DNA of 64,000 nucleotides from an uncultured Pelagibacteraceae bacterium (GTDB lineage: Bacteria > Pseudomonadota > Alphaproteobacteria > Pelagibacterales > Pelagibacteraceae), in assembly GCA_902577075.1 (NCBI GenBank), contig CACGXV010000003.1, positions 62,001 through 126,000 on the forward strand. The letters are read 5' to 3'. Positions 9,163 through 16,675 of this stretch are shown here, piece by piece. Position numbers and translations under genes: made by a program. Position 1 is the first letter of the stretch; each line of letters opens with the position of its first letter. The notes under the pieces are model-generated. The model had not been told where the DNA came from. It saw only the letters and a program-made list of their open reading frames with translations, and did not search any database.

Positions 9163-10426
9163 AGCTCTTAGATATATAATAATTTTATTATTTTTAACAA
9201 ATTGTAACTCAGCAAAAAAAGATAAGGTCCAAAACGAAAACTTAATCGATATTTTTCCAAAAAAAGATCCAATAAACAAAGAATTTAATCAGCAATTAAA
9301 GATTAAACAATTAAATAAATTTAAATCAAAGCCCTTTTTTAAAAATAATAGTAATAATAATGGAAATATAAACTTTGATACAAACTTTAAAAATATTTTC
9401 AATTATAAAATAAAAAAAATAAAAAAATTTAAATCAAATCAACCAGAATTATTTTTTACAAATAATGGAAAATTAATTTTCTTTAATGGAGTAGGAACAA
9501 TTTTTAAGTTAGATAAAGATTTAAAAAAAATATGGGAGTTAAATAACTACAATAAAAAAGAAAAGAAATTAAGTCCAATTTTATATTTTGCTCAAACTGG
9601 TGAAAATTTAATAGTAAATGACAACTTATCAAAAATGTATTCAGTTAATCTAGCCAATGGAAAAATTAACTGGTCCAAGTATAGTTCCTCATCATTTAAC
9701 TCAGACATTAAAATATACAAAGATAAATTTTTAACAGTAGATTTTGATAATATTATTAGAGCGATTTCATCAAAAAATGGAAGTGAAGTGTGGAGTTTTA
9801 AAACAGACAATTCATTTATTAAATCTCAAAAAAAACTTTCAATTATATTAAAAGATGAAATAGTATTTTTTATAAATAATCTAGGAGATATTACAGCTCT
9901 TGATGTAAACAATGGTGGTTTGGTTTGGCAAACTCCAACACAAAGCAGCTTAATATACCAAAACGCATTCAGTTTAGAAAATTCTGATATAGTTTTCGCG
10001 AATAATACGATTTACTTTTCAAATAACAAAAATGAATTCTTTTCAATTGATGCAAGAACTGGAATAATAAAATGGACTCAGTCTATCAATTCAAGTCTGA
10101 GACCAACTATAATTGATAATATAATATTTACAGTTTCAAATGAAGGCTTTCTTTTTGTGATTGACGATCAAACTGGTAATATTATGCGAATAACAGATAT
10201 TTTAAAAAACTTGAAAAATAGAGATGAGATAATACCAACAGGTTTTATTCATGGAAAATATAAAATTTTTGTATCACTAAACAATGGATTGATGATAACA
10301 GTAAACTCTGCCACGGGTATTCAAGAGAAGGTCATAAAATTACATAGTTCAAAAATTTCAAGAGCTTTCATATTTGATAATAATATGTATCTGATAAAAG
10401 ATAATAGCATTACTAAAATAAATTAA
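9155..10426 (+). CDS. bamB: BamB-like outer-membrane assembly lipoprotein (PQQ-type beta-propeller)
   Basis: A 423-aa protein starting at GTG 9155 inside the end of the YfgM-like gene. The N-terminus has a lipoprotein signal ending LFLTNC, predicting lipidation at Cys17. After a low-complexity lysine/asparagine linker, four or more PQQ-propeller repeats are visible, each with a G-x-x-x-W strand: GKINWSKY, GSEVWSFKT, GGLVWQTP and TGIIKWTQ. BamB is the propeller scaffold of the BAM complex that folds outer-membrane beta-barrel proteins. The yfgM-bamB order supports the call. The der GTPase gene that often follows is not here; a cupin-like gene overlaps the stop codon instead. Confidence 0.78.
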   Translation: MNKALRYIIILLFLTNCNSAKKDKVQNENLIDIFPKKDPINKEFNQQLKIKQLNKFKSKPFFKNNSNNNGNINFDTNFKNIFNYKIKKIKKFKSNQPELFFTNNGKLIFFNGVGTIFKLDKDLKKIWELNNYNKKEKKLSPILYFAQTGENLIVNDNLSKMYSVNLANGKINWSKYSSSSFNSDIKIYKDKFLTVDFDNIIRAISSKNGSEVWSFKTDNSFIKSQKKLSIILKDEIVFFINNLGDITALDVNNGGLVWQTPTQSSLIYQNAFSLENSDIVFANNTIYFSNNKNEFFSIDARTGIIKWTQSINSSLRPTIIDNIIFTVSNEGFLFVIDDQTGNIMRITDILKNLKNRDEIIPTGFIHGKYKIFVSLNNGLMITVNSATGIQEKVIKLHSSKISRAFIFDNNMYLIKDNSITKIN

Positions 10427-10854
10427 TGTTTTTAAGAATTTTAGAAAAGCTTGGAAGAAAAAAGGTAGTGTTAGATAGAGGACCATCACATCCTGAGTAT
10501 GATAAAGCAAAACCATGGATGAATAGATATTACTTATTATTTCGTCATAGACCTAAGTGGTTTCCATTTAATATATTAATTCACGAAATGTTAGACGATG
10601 ATCATGGAGATGGTGTCCATAATCATTTATTTCCTTTTATTACAATAATACTTAGAGGTGGTTATTGGGAAACTTTAAAAACAGGCAAAGTTTGGAGAGC
10701 TCCAGGTTATATAGGATTTAGATCTGCTAATAAATTTCACAGAGTAGACTTAGAACCAGGCACCAGACCTTTAACCATTTTTATAGCTGGTCCATATGGA
10801 TTTAGAAAAGGACCAAGATCAGAATATGGAATAGATTTTAAAACTAAAAAATGA
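10426..10854 (+). CDS. Cupin-like hypothetical protein
   Basis: A 142-aa cytoplasmic protein whose ATG overlaps the bamB stop (TAATG). The centre reads like a small cupin barrel: DDDHGDGVHNHLFPF has an HxH-type pair near an acidic cluster, then an ILRGGYWET strand, a glycine turn, and SANKFHRVDL with a further histidine. Together these could bind one metal ion. The C-terminus has GPYGFRKGPRSEYG. I do not recognise a characterised family. Its place in the same operon as acnA, bamB and zapE suggests a housekeeping role, but no function can be assigned. Confidence 0.6.
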   Translation: MFLRILEKLGRKKVVLDRGPSHPEYDKAKPWMNRYYLLFRHRPKWFPFNILIHEMLDDDHGDGVHNHLFPFITIILRGGYWETLKTGKVWRAPGYIGFRSANKFHRVDLEPGTRPLTIFIAGPYGFRKGPRSEYGIDFKTKK

Positions 10855-11900
10855 ATTTAAATAAATCTTTCCATAAATTTTGTGAAGATAAAGAATATGA
10901 AATTAATAAAAATCAAATTAGAATTATCGAAAAATTAAATGAATTTTATAATCTGAATTTCAAACAATCTTTTATTAAAAAAATATTTACTGAAAAAAAA
11001 AAATTAGGTTTCTATTTAGTTGGAGATGTAGGTGTTGGCAAAACTATGATTTTGAATTTTTTTTTTAGTTCTATAATTGAAAAAAAAACAAGATTTCATT
11101 TTAATGAGTTTATGATCAAATTTCATGAATATGTACATAAAAATAAGGAAAATGGAAAAGATAATAGTTTAGACAAATTTGTTAAGGATTTATCAAACAA
11201 TACAAAAATAATTTATTTTGATGAATTTCAAGTGACTAATATTGTAGATGCAATGATATTAGGTAAATTATTTGAAAAAATATTCGAAAATAAGTTAAGA
11301 GTAATTTTTTCCTCTAATACAAATGTGAAAGATTTGTACAAAAATGGACTTCAAAGAGACCAATTTTTACCATTTATTAAAATTTTAGAGAATAATTGTT
11401 CAGAAATAGAACTTAATATTGAGGAAGATTATAGAACTAATAAAAATATAACCTTGGATAGATTTTTATCTCCTATAGATCAATCATCAAATTTTAGATT
11501 TAATAAGTTCTTTAGAAAAATGACAAAGGGTGCAAATAAAACATCTAAAATTTTAGATATAAAGGGTCGTAAACTAACAGTTGAGAACTGTTATGGCAGA
11601 GTTATCAAATTCACTTTTGATGAAATATGTAACAAAAACTTAGGATCTGAAGATTATATTGAGATTGGAAAAGTAAGTGATTTAATTTTTATTGAAAATT
11701 TGCCTAATTTTAATGAGAATATCTCTAATCAACAACAAAGATTCATTACTTTTATAGACATTATTTATGAAAAAAAAATACCTTTAATGATTAAATCTGA
11801 AGTAGATTTAAAATCACTTGGCTCAGCAAAGAGTTTGAAAGAACCATTCAAAAGAACTGTAAGTCGTTTGTACGAAATGACATCACAAAAGATAAATTGA
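10851..11900 (+). CDS. zapE: ZapE/AFG1-family P-loop ATPase
   Basis: A 349-aa AFG1-like ATPase. Walker A is GDVGVGKT (58-65), Walker B IIYFDEF (D124, E125), followed by the sensor region VIFSSNTNVKDLYKNG. RDQFLPFI and the C-terminal SAKSLKEPFKRTVSRLYEM are characteristic of the family. E. coli ZapE associates with the divisome and affects Z-ring constriction; mitochondrial AFG1 acts in protein quality control. It overlaps the cupin-like gene by four bases and is followed four bases after its stop by the YjbQ gene. Length matches the family. Confidence 0.88.
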   Translation: MNLNKSFHKFCEDKEYEINKNQIRIIEKLNEFYNLNFKQSFIKKIFTEKKKLGFYLVGDVGVGKTMILNFFFSSIIEKKTRFHFNEFMIKFHEYVHKNKENGKDNSLDKFVKDLSNNTKIIYFDEFQVTNIVDAMILGKLFEKIFENKLRVIFSSNTNVKDLYKNGLQRDQFLPFIKILENNCSEIELNIEEDYRTNKNITLDRFLSPIDQSSNFRFNKFFRKMTKGANKTSKILDIKGRKLTVENCYGRVIKFTFDEICNKNLGSEDYIEIGKVSDLIFIENLPNFNENISNQQQRFITFIDIIYEKKIPLMIKSEVDLKSLGSAKSLKEPFKRTVSRLYEMTSQKIN

Positions 11901-11903
11901 TAT

Positions 11904-12323
11904 ATGATACAAGAGTTTTACAGCCTAAAAATCAATACAAGTGGACAAAAACTTTATGAATTTACAGATAAAACAATAGAGTGGGTAAAAAAAAATAATT
12001 TTAGAAATGGGATTTTGAATTTGTCAATTCAACATACAAGTGCATCTATAATCGTTCAAGAAAATGCAGATCCAGATGTCCAAACTGATTTAATAAATTA
12101 TTTTAATAAGTTGGTGCCTATGGACAATTCGTTATATATTCATACTGCAGAGGGTAAAGATGATATGCCTGCTCATATAAAATCAGCATTAACTAATAAT
12201 CAAATTTCTTTAAGCATCAGAAAAAATGAAATTCTATTAGGGACTTGGCAAGGTATTTACCTATTTGAGCATAGATTAGATCCAACTACACGAACTGTAA
12301 TACATCATTTTATAGGGGATTAG
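11904..12323 (+). CDS. yjbQ: YjbQ/UPF0047 family protein
   Basis: A 139-aa single-domain protein. Conserved blocks are LSIQHTSASIIVQENADPDV, PAHIKSAL and GTWQGIYLFEHR, which define the YjbQ (UPF0047) family and include the conserved histidines and glutamates of its pocket. Some members have weak thiamine-phosphate synthase activity; the physiological role is not settled. It is the last gene of the plus-strand run, and its stop overlaps by four bases the end of the convergent photolyase gene. Confidence 0.88.
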   Translation: MIQEFYSLKINTSGQKLYEFTDKTIEWVKKNNFRNGILNLSIQHTSASIIVQENADPDVQTDLINYFNKLVPMDNSLYIHTAEGKDDMPAHIKSALTNNQISLSIRKNEILLGTWQGIYLFEHRLDPTTRTVIHHFIGD

Positions 12324-13744
12324 TTTTTTTTCTTAATAGATTGGAAAGCACTCAAAGCATCATTCCTAGCTTTTTCATGGATAACAATTGGCGATGGATA
12401 ATCAGAACCTATGAGAGTATTTATTGCTTCTTGATGCTTTCTTTCCATTTCCCAAGGTTTATGAATAAATTTTGAAGGTACCTTATTTAATTCAGGAACC
12501 CATTTTTTTACATATTCTCCTTGTTTATCGAATTTTTCACCCTGTAAAATAGGGTTAAAAATTCTGAAATATGGAGCAGCATCAGCTCCACATCCTGCTA
12601 CCCATTGCCATTGAGCAACATTATTTGCTTCATTAAAATCAAGAAGACAATTTCTGAAATATTTTTCTCCTTCTTTCCAATTAATTCTTAAGTGTTTAAC
12701 TAAAAAGGACCCAACAACCATTCTAATCCTATTATGCATCCATCCAGTTTCGTATAGCTCCCGCATTCCAGCATCGACAATTGGATAGCCTGTCATTCCT
12801 TTTTTCCATGCATTTAAAAATTTAGCATTATTAACCCACGGGAAATTATCAAATTCTTTTCTTAAATTTCCCTTCAGCATTTCTGGAAAGTAATTAATAA
12901 GACTATGTGAAAACTCTCTCCAACCAATCTCATTAGTATATTTTTTTACACTTACATTTTTAGACTTTAATTTTTTACATTTCTCCCAGATATCACCAAC
13001 ATTAATCTGTCCATTTCTAATATATGGAGAAAGCTTTGATGTTCCATTAATAGATGGAAAGTCACGATCTACACCATAATTTAAAATGTTTTTATTTACA
13101 AAGTTATCTAAATACTCTTGAGCTTTACTTTCTGAAGGTATCCAATATTTCTCAAACTTCATATACCATTTTGACTTAGGCAAAATCTCTTCAGGTTTTA
13201 TTTGTTTTTTAAAGAGCACATCTATCTTTTTACATTTTTTGACCTTGTTTATTTTATCTGGAAGTCTCTCTAAATAATATTGTTCTGCATTTCTCCAAAA
13301 AGGACTATAAACTTTAAAAGGTGTTCCATCATTTTTAGTAATTTTATTATATTCATTTAGCACATTTCCTTTAAAAAATTTAAAATCAATTTTTTTATTA
13401 GTTAAATCTTTTTCAATTTTATTATCTTTATCTAATTCAGCAGGTTCATAAACTTTATTCCAATAAATAGTAATTTTATTATTAGATTTTAATTTAGAAA
13501 AAAAAATAATTTCATCATCTTTAATTATTTCTAATCCAATATTGAATTTTTTTAAATCAGATCTAAAATTTTCCAAAGATTTACTTAGCCACCATTTTTG
13601 TGCCTCTCTTTTATTATCAAAAATATTATTATTAAAAATGAAAACTGCAGTTACATGGTCATGATTATTTGTAGCATAAGTTAATGCATCATTGTTGTTA
13701 ATGCGAAAATCATCTCTTATCCAAACAAGAGCTTTATTAGACAT
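12320..13744 (-). CDS. phrB: Deoxyribodipyrimidine photolyase (CPD class I type)
   Basis: A 474-aa photolyase/cryptochrome family protein. The N-terminal antenna domain begins ALVWIRDDFRINNNDAL. The C-terminal FAD domain contains TGYPIVDAGMRELYETGWMH, NRIRMVVGSFLVKHL and ANNVAQWQWVAGCGADAAPY, with the tryptophans of the electron-transfer chain and substrate pocket. The enzyme repairs UV-induced cyclobutane pyrimidine dimers using blue light, sensible for a surface-ocean bacterium. Its start overlaps the end of the ammonia-lyase-like gene by eight bases, so the two are co-transcribed on the minus strand. Confidence 0.93.
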   Translation of the reverse strand: MSNKALVWIRDDFRINNNDALTYATNNHDHVTAVFIFNNNIFDNKREAQKWWLSKSLENFRSDLKKFNIGLEIIKDDEIIFFSKLKSNNKITIYWNKVYEPAELDKDNKIEKDLTNKKIDFKFFKGNVLNEYNKITKNDGTPFKVYSPFWRNAEQYYLERLPDKINKVKKCKKIDVLFKKQIKPEEILPKSKWYMKFEKYWIPSESKAQEYLDNFVNKNILNYGVDRDFPSINGTSKLSPYIRNGQINVGDIWEKCKKLKSKNVSVKKYTNEIGWREFSHSLINYFPEMLKGNLRKEFDNFPWVNNAKFLNAWKKGMTGYPIVDAGMRELYETGWMHNRIRMVVGSFLVKHLRINWKEGEKYFRNCLLDFNEANNVAQWQWVAGCGADAAPYFRIFNPILQGEKFDKQGEYVKKWVPELNKVPSKFIHKPWEMERKHQEAINTLIGSDYPSPIVIHEKARNDALSAFQSIKKKN

Positions 13745-14882
13745 TGGACAACTTTTCTGATCCTTTGGACAGAAGTTCGTTATATAATTTTATGTCTGTA
13801 TCACCTTCACATCCAATCAATAAAACATTTGCATTCATGTCTAATTCAAGATCTTTCTTAATTTGTTCGTTATTGCAACTTACGTTTATACTTATTACAG
13901 CAGGTGCTGAACATTCGCCTGCAATAATTTTGTCATCTCCAAAGTATCCTTTAGCCAACATTGCAACTGATAACGGAATGTCATCATCAGGAATACTTAG
14001 ACAATTATTTACTGAATTCTTAAGAATTTGCCATGGGACTAATGATACTTCTCCACAAGACATTCCACCCATGATACTTTCTTTTTCAATTTCAACTTTT
14101 GTGAGTTTACCAACATCAATACTTTTCAATACGCAATCTGCATTTTCTGGCTCAATAACAATAATTTTAGGAATTCTTTTAAAATATCTTGCAACACCTG
14201 CTATTACTCCAGATGCCATACCTCCAACACCCGCTTGTAAAAAAATGTGAGTAATATATTGATTAGTTTGTTTTGATATTTCTTCAATCATAACAGAATA
14301 TCCGGCCATCGTTAGTTTTGGAACTTTTAGATAATTTTCCCATGCCACATCTTGCACAATTTCCCAGCCATTTTTTTTAGATTGTTTAATGCACTCATTT
14401 AGAGAGTTTTCATAGTTTCCTTTAACTTGAACAACATCAGCACCAAGTTTTCTCATTTCATTAGCACGTGTATCGCTTACAAATTCACTTATGAAGATTT
14501 TGCAGGCAATTCCCAATCTTTTTGCTCCCCATGCAACTGATTTGCCATGATTCCCTGCAGTTGCAGTTGCCACAACTACATTTTTGTTTCCAGAAGAGAC
14601 TTGCTCTACAGCATAAGCACCGCCAAGAGCTTTAAATGATTTGAGGCCAAACCTTTTCGACTCATCTTTATAAAAAATATTTTTTAGTCCTAGATCTTTT
14701 GAAAGTTTGTTTAAATTAAGAAGAGGGGTAGGGTTATAAGTTTCCCAATTGGATATTGTATTATATGCTTTATCAATTTCACTCTTGTCTAATACATTTA
14801 ATATCTTTTCTCTACTAAACGAATAATTATTATTTTCTATAAATGATGAAAATTTTTTAATCTGTCTATAGTCAATAGACAT
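13737..14882 (-). CDS. dpaL: PLP-dependent diaminopropionate ammonia-lyase-like enzyme
   Basis: A 381-aa fold-type II PLP enzyme. YNPTPLLNLNKL leads to the catalytic lysine in KSFKALGGAY (K84). TATAGNHGKSVAWGAKRLG and the glycine-rich VGGMASGVIAGVARYF phosphate-binding loop follow, and the C-terminus has IGCEGDTD. The overall pattern fits 2,3-diaminopropionate ammonia-lyase (pyruvate plus two ammonia), though threonine dehydratase and hydroxyaspartate ammonia-lyase relatives share the fold. It lies three bases from the GmaS-like gene and overlaps photolyase. An ammonia-releasing role fits the nitrogen theme of the minus-strand cluster. The family is clear; substrate is inferred. Confidence 0.75.
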   Translation of the reverse strand: MSIDYRQIKKFSSFIENNNYSFSREKILNVLDKSEIDKAYNTISNWETYNPTPLLNLNKLSKDLGLKNIFYKDESKRFGLKSFKALGGAYAVEQVSSGNKNVVVATATAGNHGKSVAWGAKRLGIACKIFISEFVSDTRANEMRKLGADVVQVKGNYENSLNECIKQSKKNGWEIVQDVAWENYLKVPKLTMAGYSVMIEEISKQTNQYITHIFLQAGVGGMASGVIAGVARYFKRIPKIIVIEPENADCVLKSIDVGKLTKVEIEKESIMGGMSCGEVSLVPWQILKNSVNNCLSIPDDDIPLSVAMLAKGYFGDDKIIAGECSAPAVISINVSCNNEQIKKDLELDMNANVLLIGCEGDTDIKLYNELLSKGSEKLSNV

Positions 14883-14885
14883 ATT

Positions 14886-16211
14886 TTAACAATCTAAAGT
14901 GTTAGATCTTTCCCATTTTGTAATAGGTTTAAGTTTGTCAAAATTTTCTTTTAATTTAAAACTTTCAATTTCAGAATTTTTTAATTTTAAATAACTATTT
15001 AAAACATCTTTTCCAAAGGCATTTTTTAAAACGGTATTTGAATTTAACATATCAAGCGAGTCTTCCAAAGTATTTGGTAATTTTTTTAAATTTGGATATT
15101 TTTTATGATCTGTATACATATTGCAAAATAATGGTTTACCTGGATTTATTTTTTTTCTGATACCGTTTATACCTGCGGCCAAAACTCCTGCTTGTAATAA
15201 ATATGGATTTGCTGAGCCGTCCATTAGTCTCAATTCAAATCTTCCAGGATCAGGAACTCTTATCATGTGAGTTCGATTATTTCCTGTATAAGAGATACTA
15301 CTTGGAGACCAAGTCGCTCCAGAAGTTGTTGGTGGTGCATTTATTCGTCTGTAACTGTTTAATGTTGGATTGAAAAATGCTGATAAAGAACCTGCATTTT
15401 TAATTATGCCACCTAAAAAATTATATGCCAATTTGCTTAGACCCAATTTATCATTTTTATCTAAAAATATATTTTTTTTATTTTTCCACAGTGAAATATG
15501 CGCATGACATCCGTTCCCGGTAAGTTTTTCAAAAGGTTTAGGCATAAACGTGGCTCTAAGCCCATGTTTTTCAGCTATAATCTTCACCATAAATTTGAAA
15601 AATGTATGCCTATCTGCTGTAGCTAAGCAGTCCGTATAATCCCAATTCATCTCAAATTGTCCATTTGCGTCCTCATGATCGTTTTGATAAGGGTTCCATC
15701 CCATTTCAATCATGCAATCACATATTTCTTTGATTAAATCATACTGCCTCATTAGAGATGACTGGTCATAACAAGGTTTAGATTGAGTATCTTTTGAGTC
15801 TGCAATTGTGTTGCCGTCAGCGGAGATTAAAAAATACTCACATTCCACACCAGATTTCATAATGAATCCTTCATTTTGCAGCAGTTTTATTTGTTTTTTT
15901 AACATTATTCTTGGAGATGCATCCACTGGTTTGCCATTCATCCACAAATCAGACGCTAACCATCCTACCTCTTTATTCCAAGGTAGTTGAATTAAACTAT
16001 TTGGATCTGGAATTGCAAACATATCTGAGTCTGCCGGAGACATGTCTAGCCAAGCAGCAAACCCTGCAAACCCAGCACCATTAGTTTGCATCTCTTTTAT
16101 AGCTCTAGTTGGTACTAATTTTGATCTTAAAACTCCGAACAAATCTACAAAACTTATTAGGAAATATTTTATTTTTTTTGTTTTTGCAATTTTATATAAG
16201 TTTTTTGCCAC
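14886..16211 (-). CDS. gmaS: Glutamine synthetase family, probable gamma-glutamylmethylamide synthetase
   Basis: A 441-aa glutamine synthetase-fold ligase starting at GTG 16211-16209. Conserved blocks are GVECEYFLIS, NDHEDANGQFEMNWDY (metal-binding glutamates), GNGCHAHISLW (active-site histidine) and GRFELRLMDGSANPYL. Family members ligate ammonia or methylamine to glutamate with ATP. Length and the N-terminal DLFGVLRSKLVP/GAGFAGFAAW pattern fit GmaS of the N-methylglutamate pathway. The context (Amt, GlxBCD/Mgs-like subunits, Tdm) supports methylamine as substrate. A true glutamine synthetase role cannot be excluded from sequence. It is 21 bases downstream of the 51-aa membrane-protein gene. 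Confidence 0.75.
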   Translation of the reverse strand: MAKNLYKIAKTKKIKYFLISFVDLFGVLRSKLVPTRAIKEMQTNGAGFAGFAAWLDMSPADSDMFAIPDPNSLIQLPWNKEVGWLASDLWMNGKPVDASPRIMLKKQIKLLQNEGFIMKSGVECEYFLISADGNTIADSKDTQSKPCYDQSSLMRQYDLIKEICDCMIEMGWNPYQNDHEDANGQFEMNWDYTDCLATADRHTFFKFMVKIIAEKHGLRATFMPKPFEKLTGNGCHAHISLWKNKKNIFLDKNDKLGLSKLAYNFLGGIIKNAGSLSAFFNPTLNSYRRINAPPTTSGATWSPSSISYTGNNRTHMIRVPDPGRFELRLMDGSANPYLLQAGVLAAGINGIRKKINPGKPLFCNMYTDHKKYPNLKKLPNTLEDSLDMLNSNTVLKNAFGKDVLNSYLKLKNSEIESFKLKENFDKLKPITKWERSNTLDC

Positions 16212-16232
16212 ATTAACTTCTTATCATATTTT

Positions 16233-16388
16233 TTATAAAAATGATAAAAAGAAATCTTTGTAGTAAACAATATTACCAAAAATAATTATCAAGATAGCTA
16301 TAACCAATCCATACTTTGCCTTTGGCCAAGCTAATCTTGCCATTTTACTCGGTGTTTTATTTATGTGATTTTTATTTTGCTCTTCCAT
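16233..16388 (-). CDS. Small single-pass membrane protein (51 aa)
   Basis: Read directly from the minus strand: ATG at 16388-16386, stop TAA at 16235-16233. The product starts MEEQNKNHINKTPSKMARLA, polar and basic, followed by one hydrophobic helix (GLVIAILIIIFGNIVYY, about residues 27-43) and a short tail, predicting an N-in single-pass inner-membrane peptide. It fills what would otherwise be a 225-base gap between the 75-aa gene and the GmaS-like gene, and lies nine bases after a GC-rich hairpin. No family is recognised. Reading frame, topology and context make it a plausible real gene, but no Shine-Dalgarno is visible. Confidence 0.55.
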   Translation of the reverse strand: MEEQNKNHINKTPSKMARLAWPKAKYGLVIAILIIIFGNIVYYKDFFLSFL

Positions 16389-16396
16389 GATTATTC

Positions 16397-16424
16397 GAGG
16401 GCGCATTTATTAAAATGCGCCCTC
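16397..16424 (-). terminator. GC-rich intercistronic hairpin without U-tract
   Basis: A near-perfect inverted repeat, GAGGGCGCATTT...AAATGCGCCCTC with a 4-base loop, stands out in AT-rich DNA. On the minus strand it lies 12 bases after the 75-aa gene and 8 bases before the 51-aa gene. No T-run follows on that strand, so it may stabilise the 3' end of the amt/75-aa message or attenuate read-through rather than act as a classical terminator. Confidence 0.6.
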
Positions 16425-16436
16425 AAGATTATATTT

Positions 16437-16664
16437 TTATCCGTCAGTCATATTGCTTTTCCATGCATTGGAACTTGGCTTCCTTCTTGCAAGCTCAGAA
16501 AGTTTATCACTTTCTTGTTTAGCGCTCACAACTGTCCAACCAATCCAAATAACAGCAAGTATAAGAACTAATATACCTTCTGATCCAACTCCTGGATAAA
16601 CTGCGCCTGCAACTTCTTCAGCAGGTTTATTTAGATGATCTATCCAATTTGATACTGTAGCCAT
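16437..16664 (-). CDS. Small membrane protein downstream of Amt (75 aa)
   Basis: A 75-aa protein with one hydrophobic segment (GILVLILAVIWIGWTVVSA, about residues 30-48) between a short acidic N-terminal region and a basic tail (AKQESDKLSELARRKP). It begins 11 bases after the amt stop and has a good Shine-Dalgarno (AGGAGGG), so it is translated from the amt message. I do not recognise a family. Position and topology suggest a partner or modulator of the ammonium/methylamine channel; this is inference only. A GC-rich hairpin follows its stop. Confidence 0.7.
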   Translation of the reverse strand: MATVSNWIDHLNKPAEEVAGAVYPGVGSEGILVLILAVIWIGWTVVSAKQESDKLSELARRKPSSNAWKSNMTDG

Positions 16665-16675
16665 ATTACCCTCCT

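Noticed and set aside
13744..14250. 168-aa plus-strand open frame
   Set aside because: Fully antisense to the PLP ammonia-lyase-like gene, no recognisable motif, explained by codon bias of the opposite strand.
16364..16571. 68-aa plus-strand open frame near the amt genes
   Set aside because: It crosses the hairpin and is antisense to the 75-aa gene, which has a better ribosome site and membrane helix.
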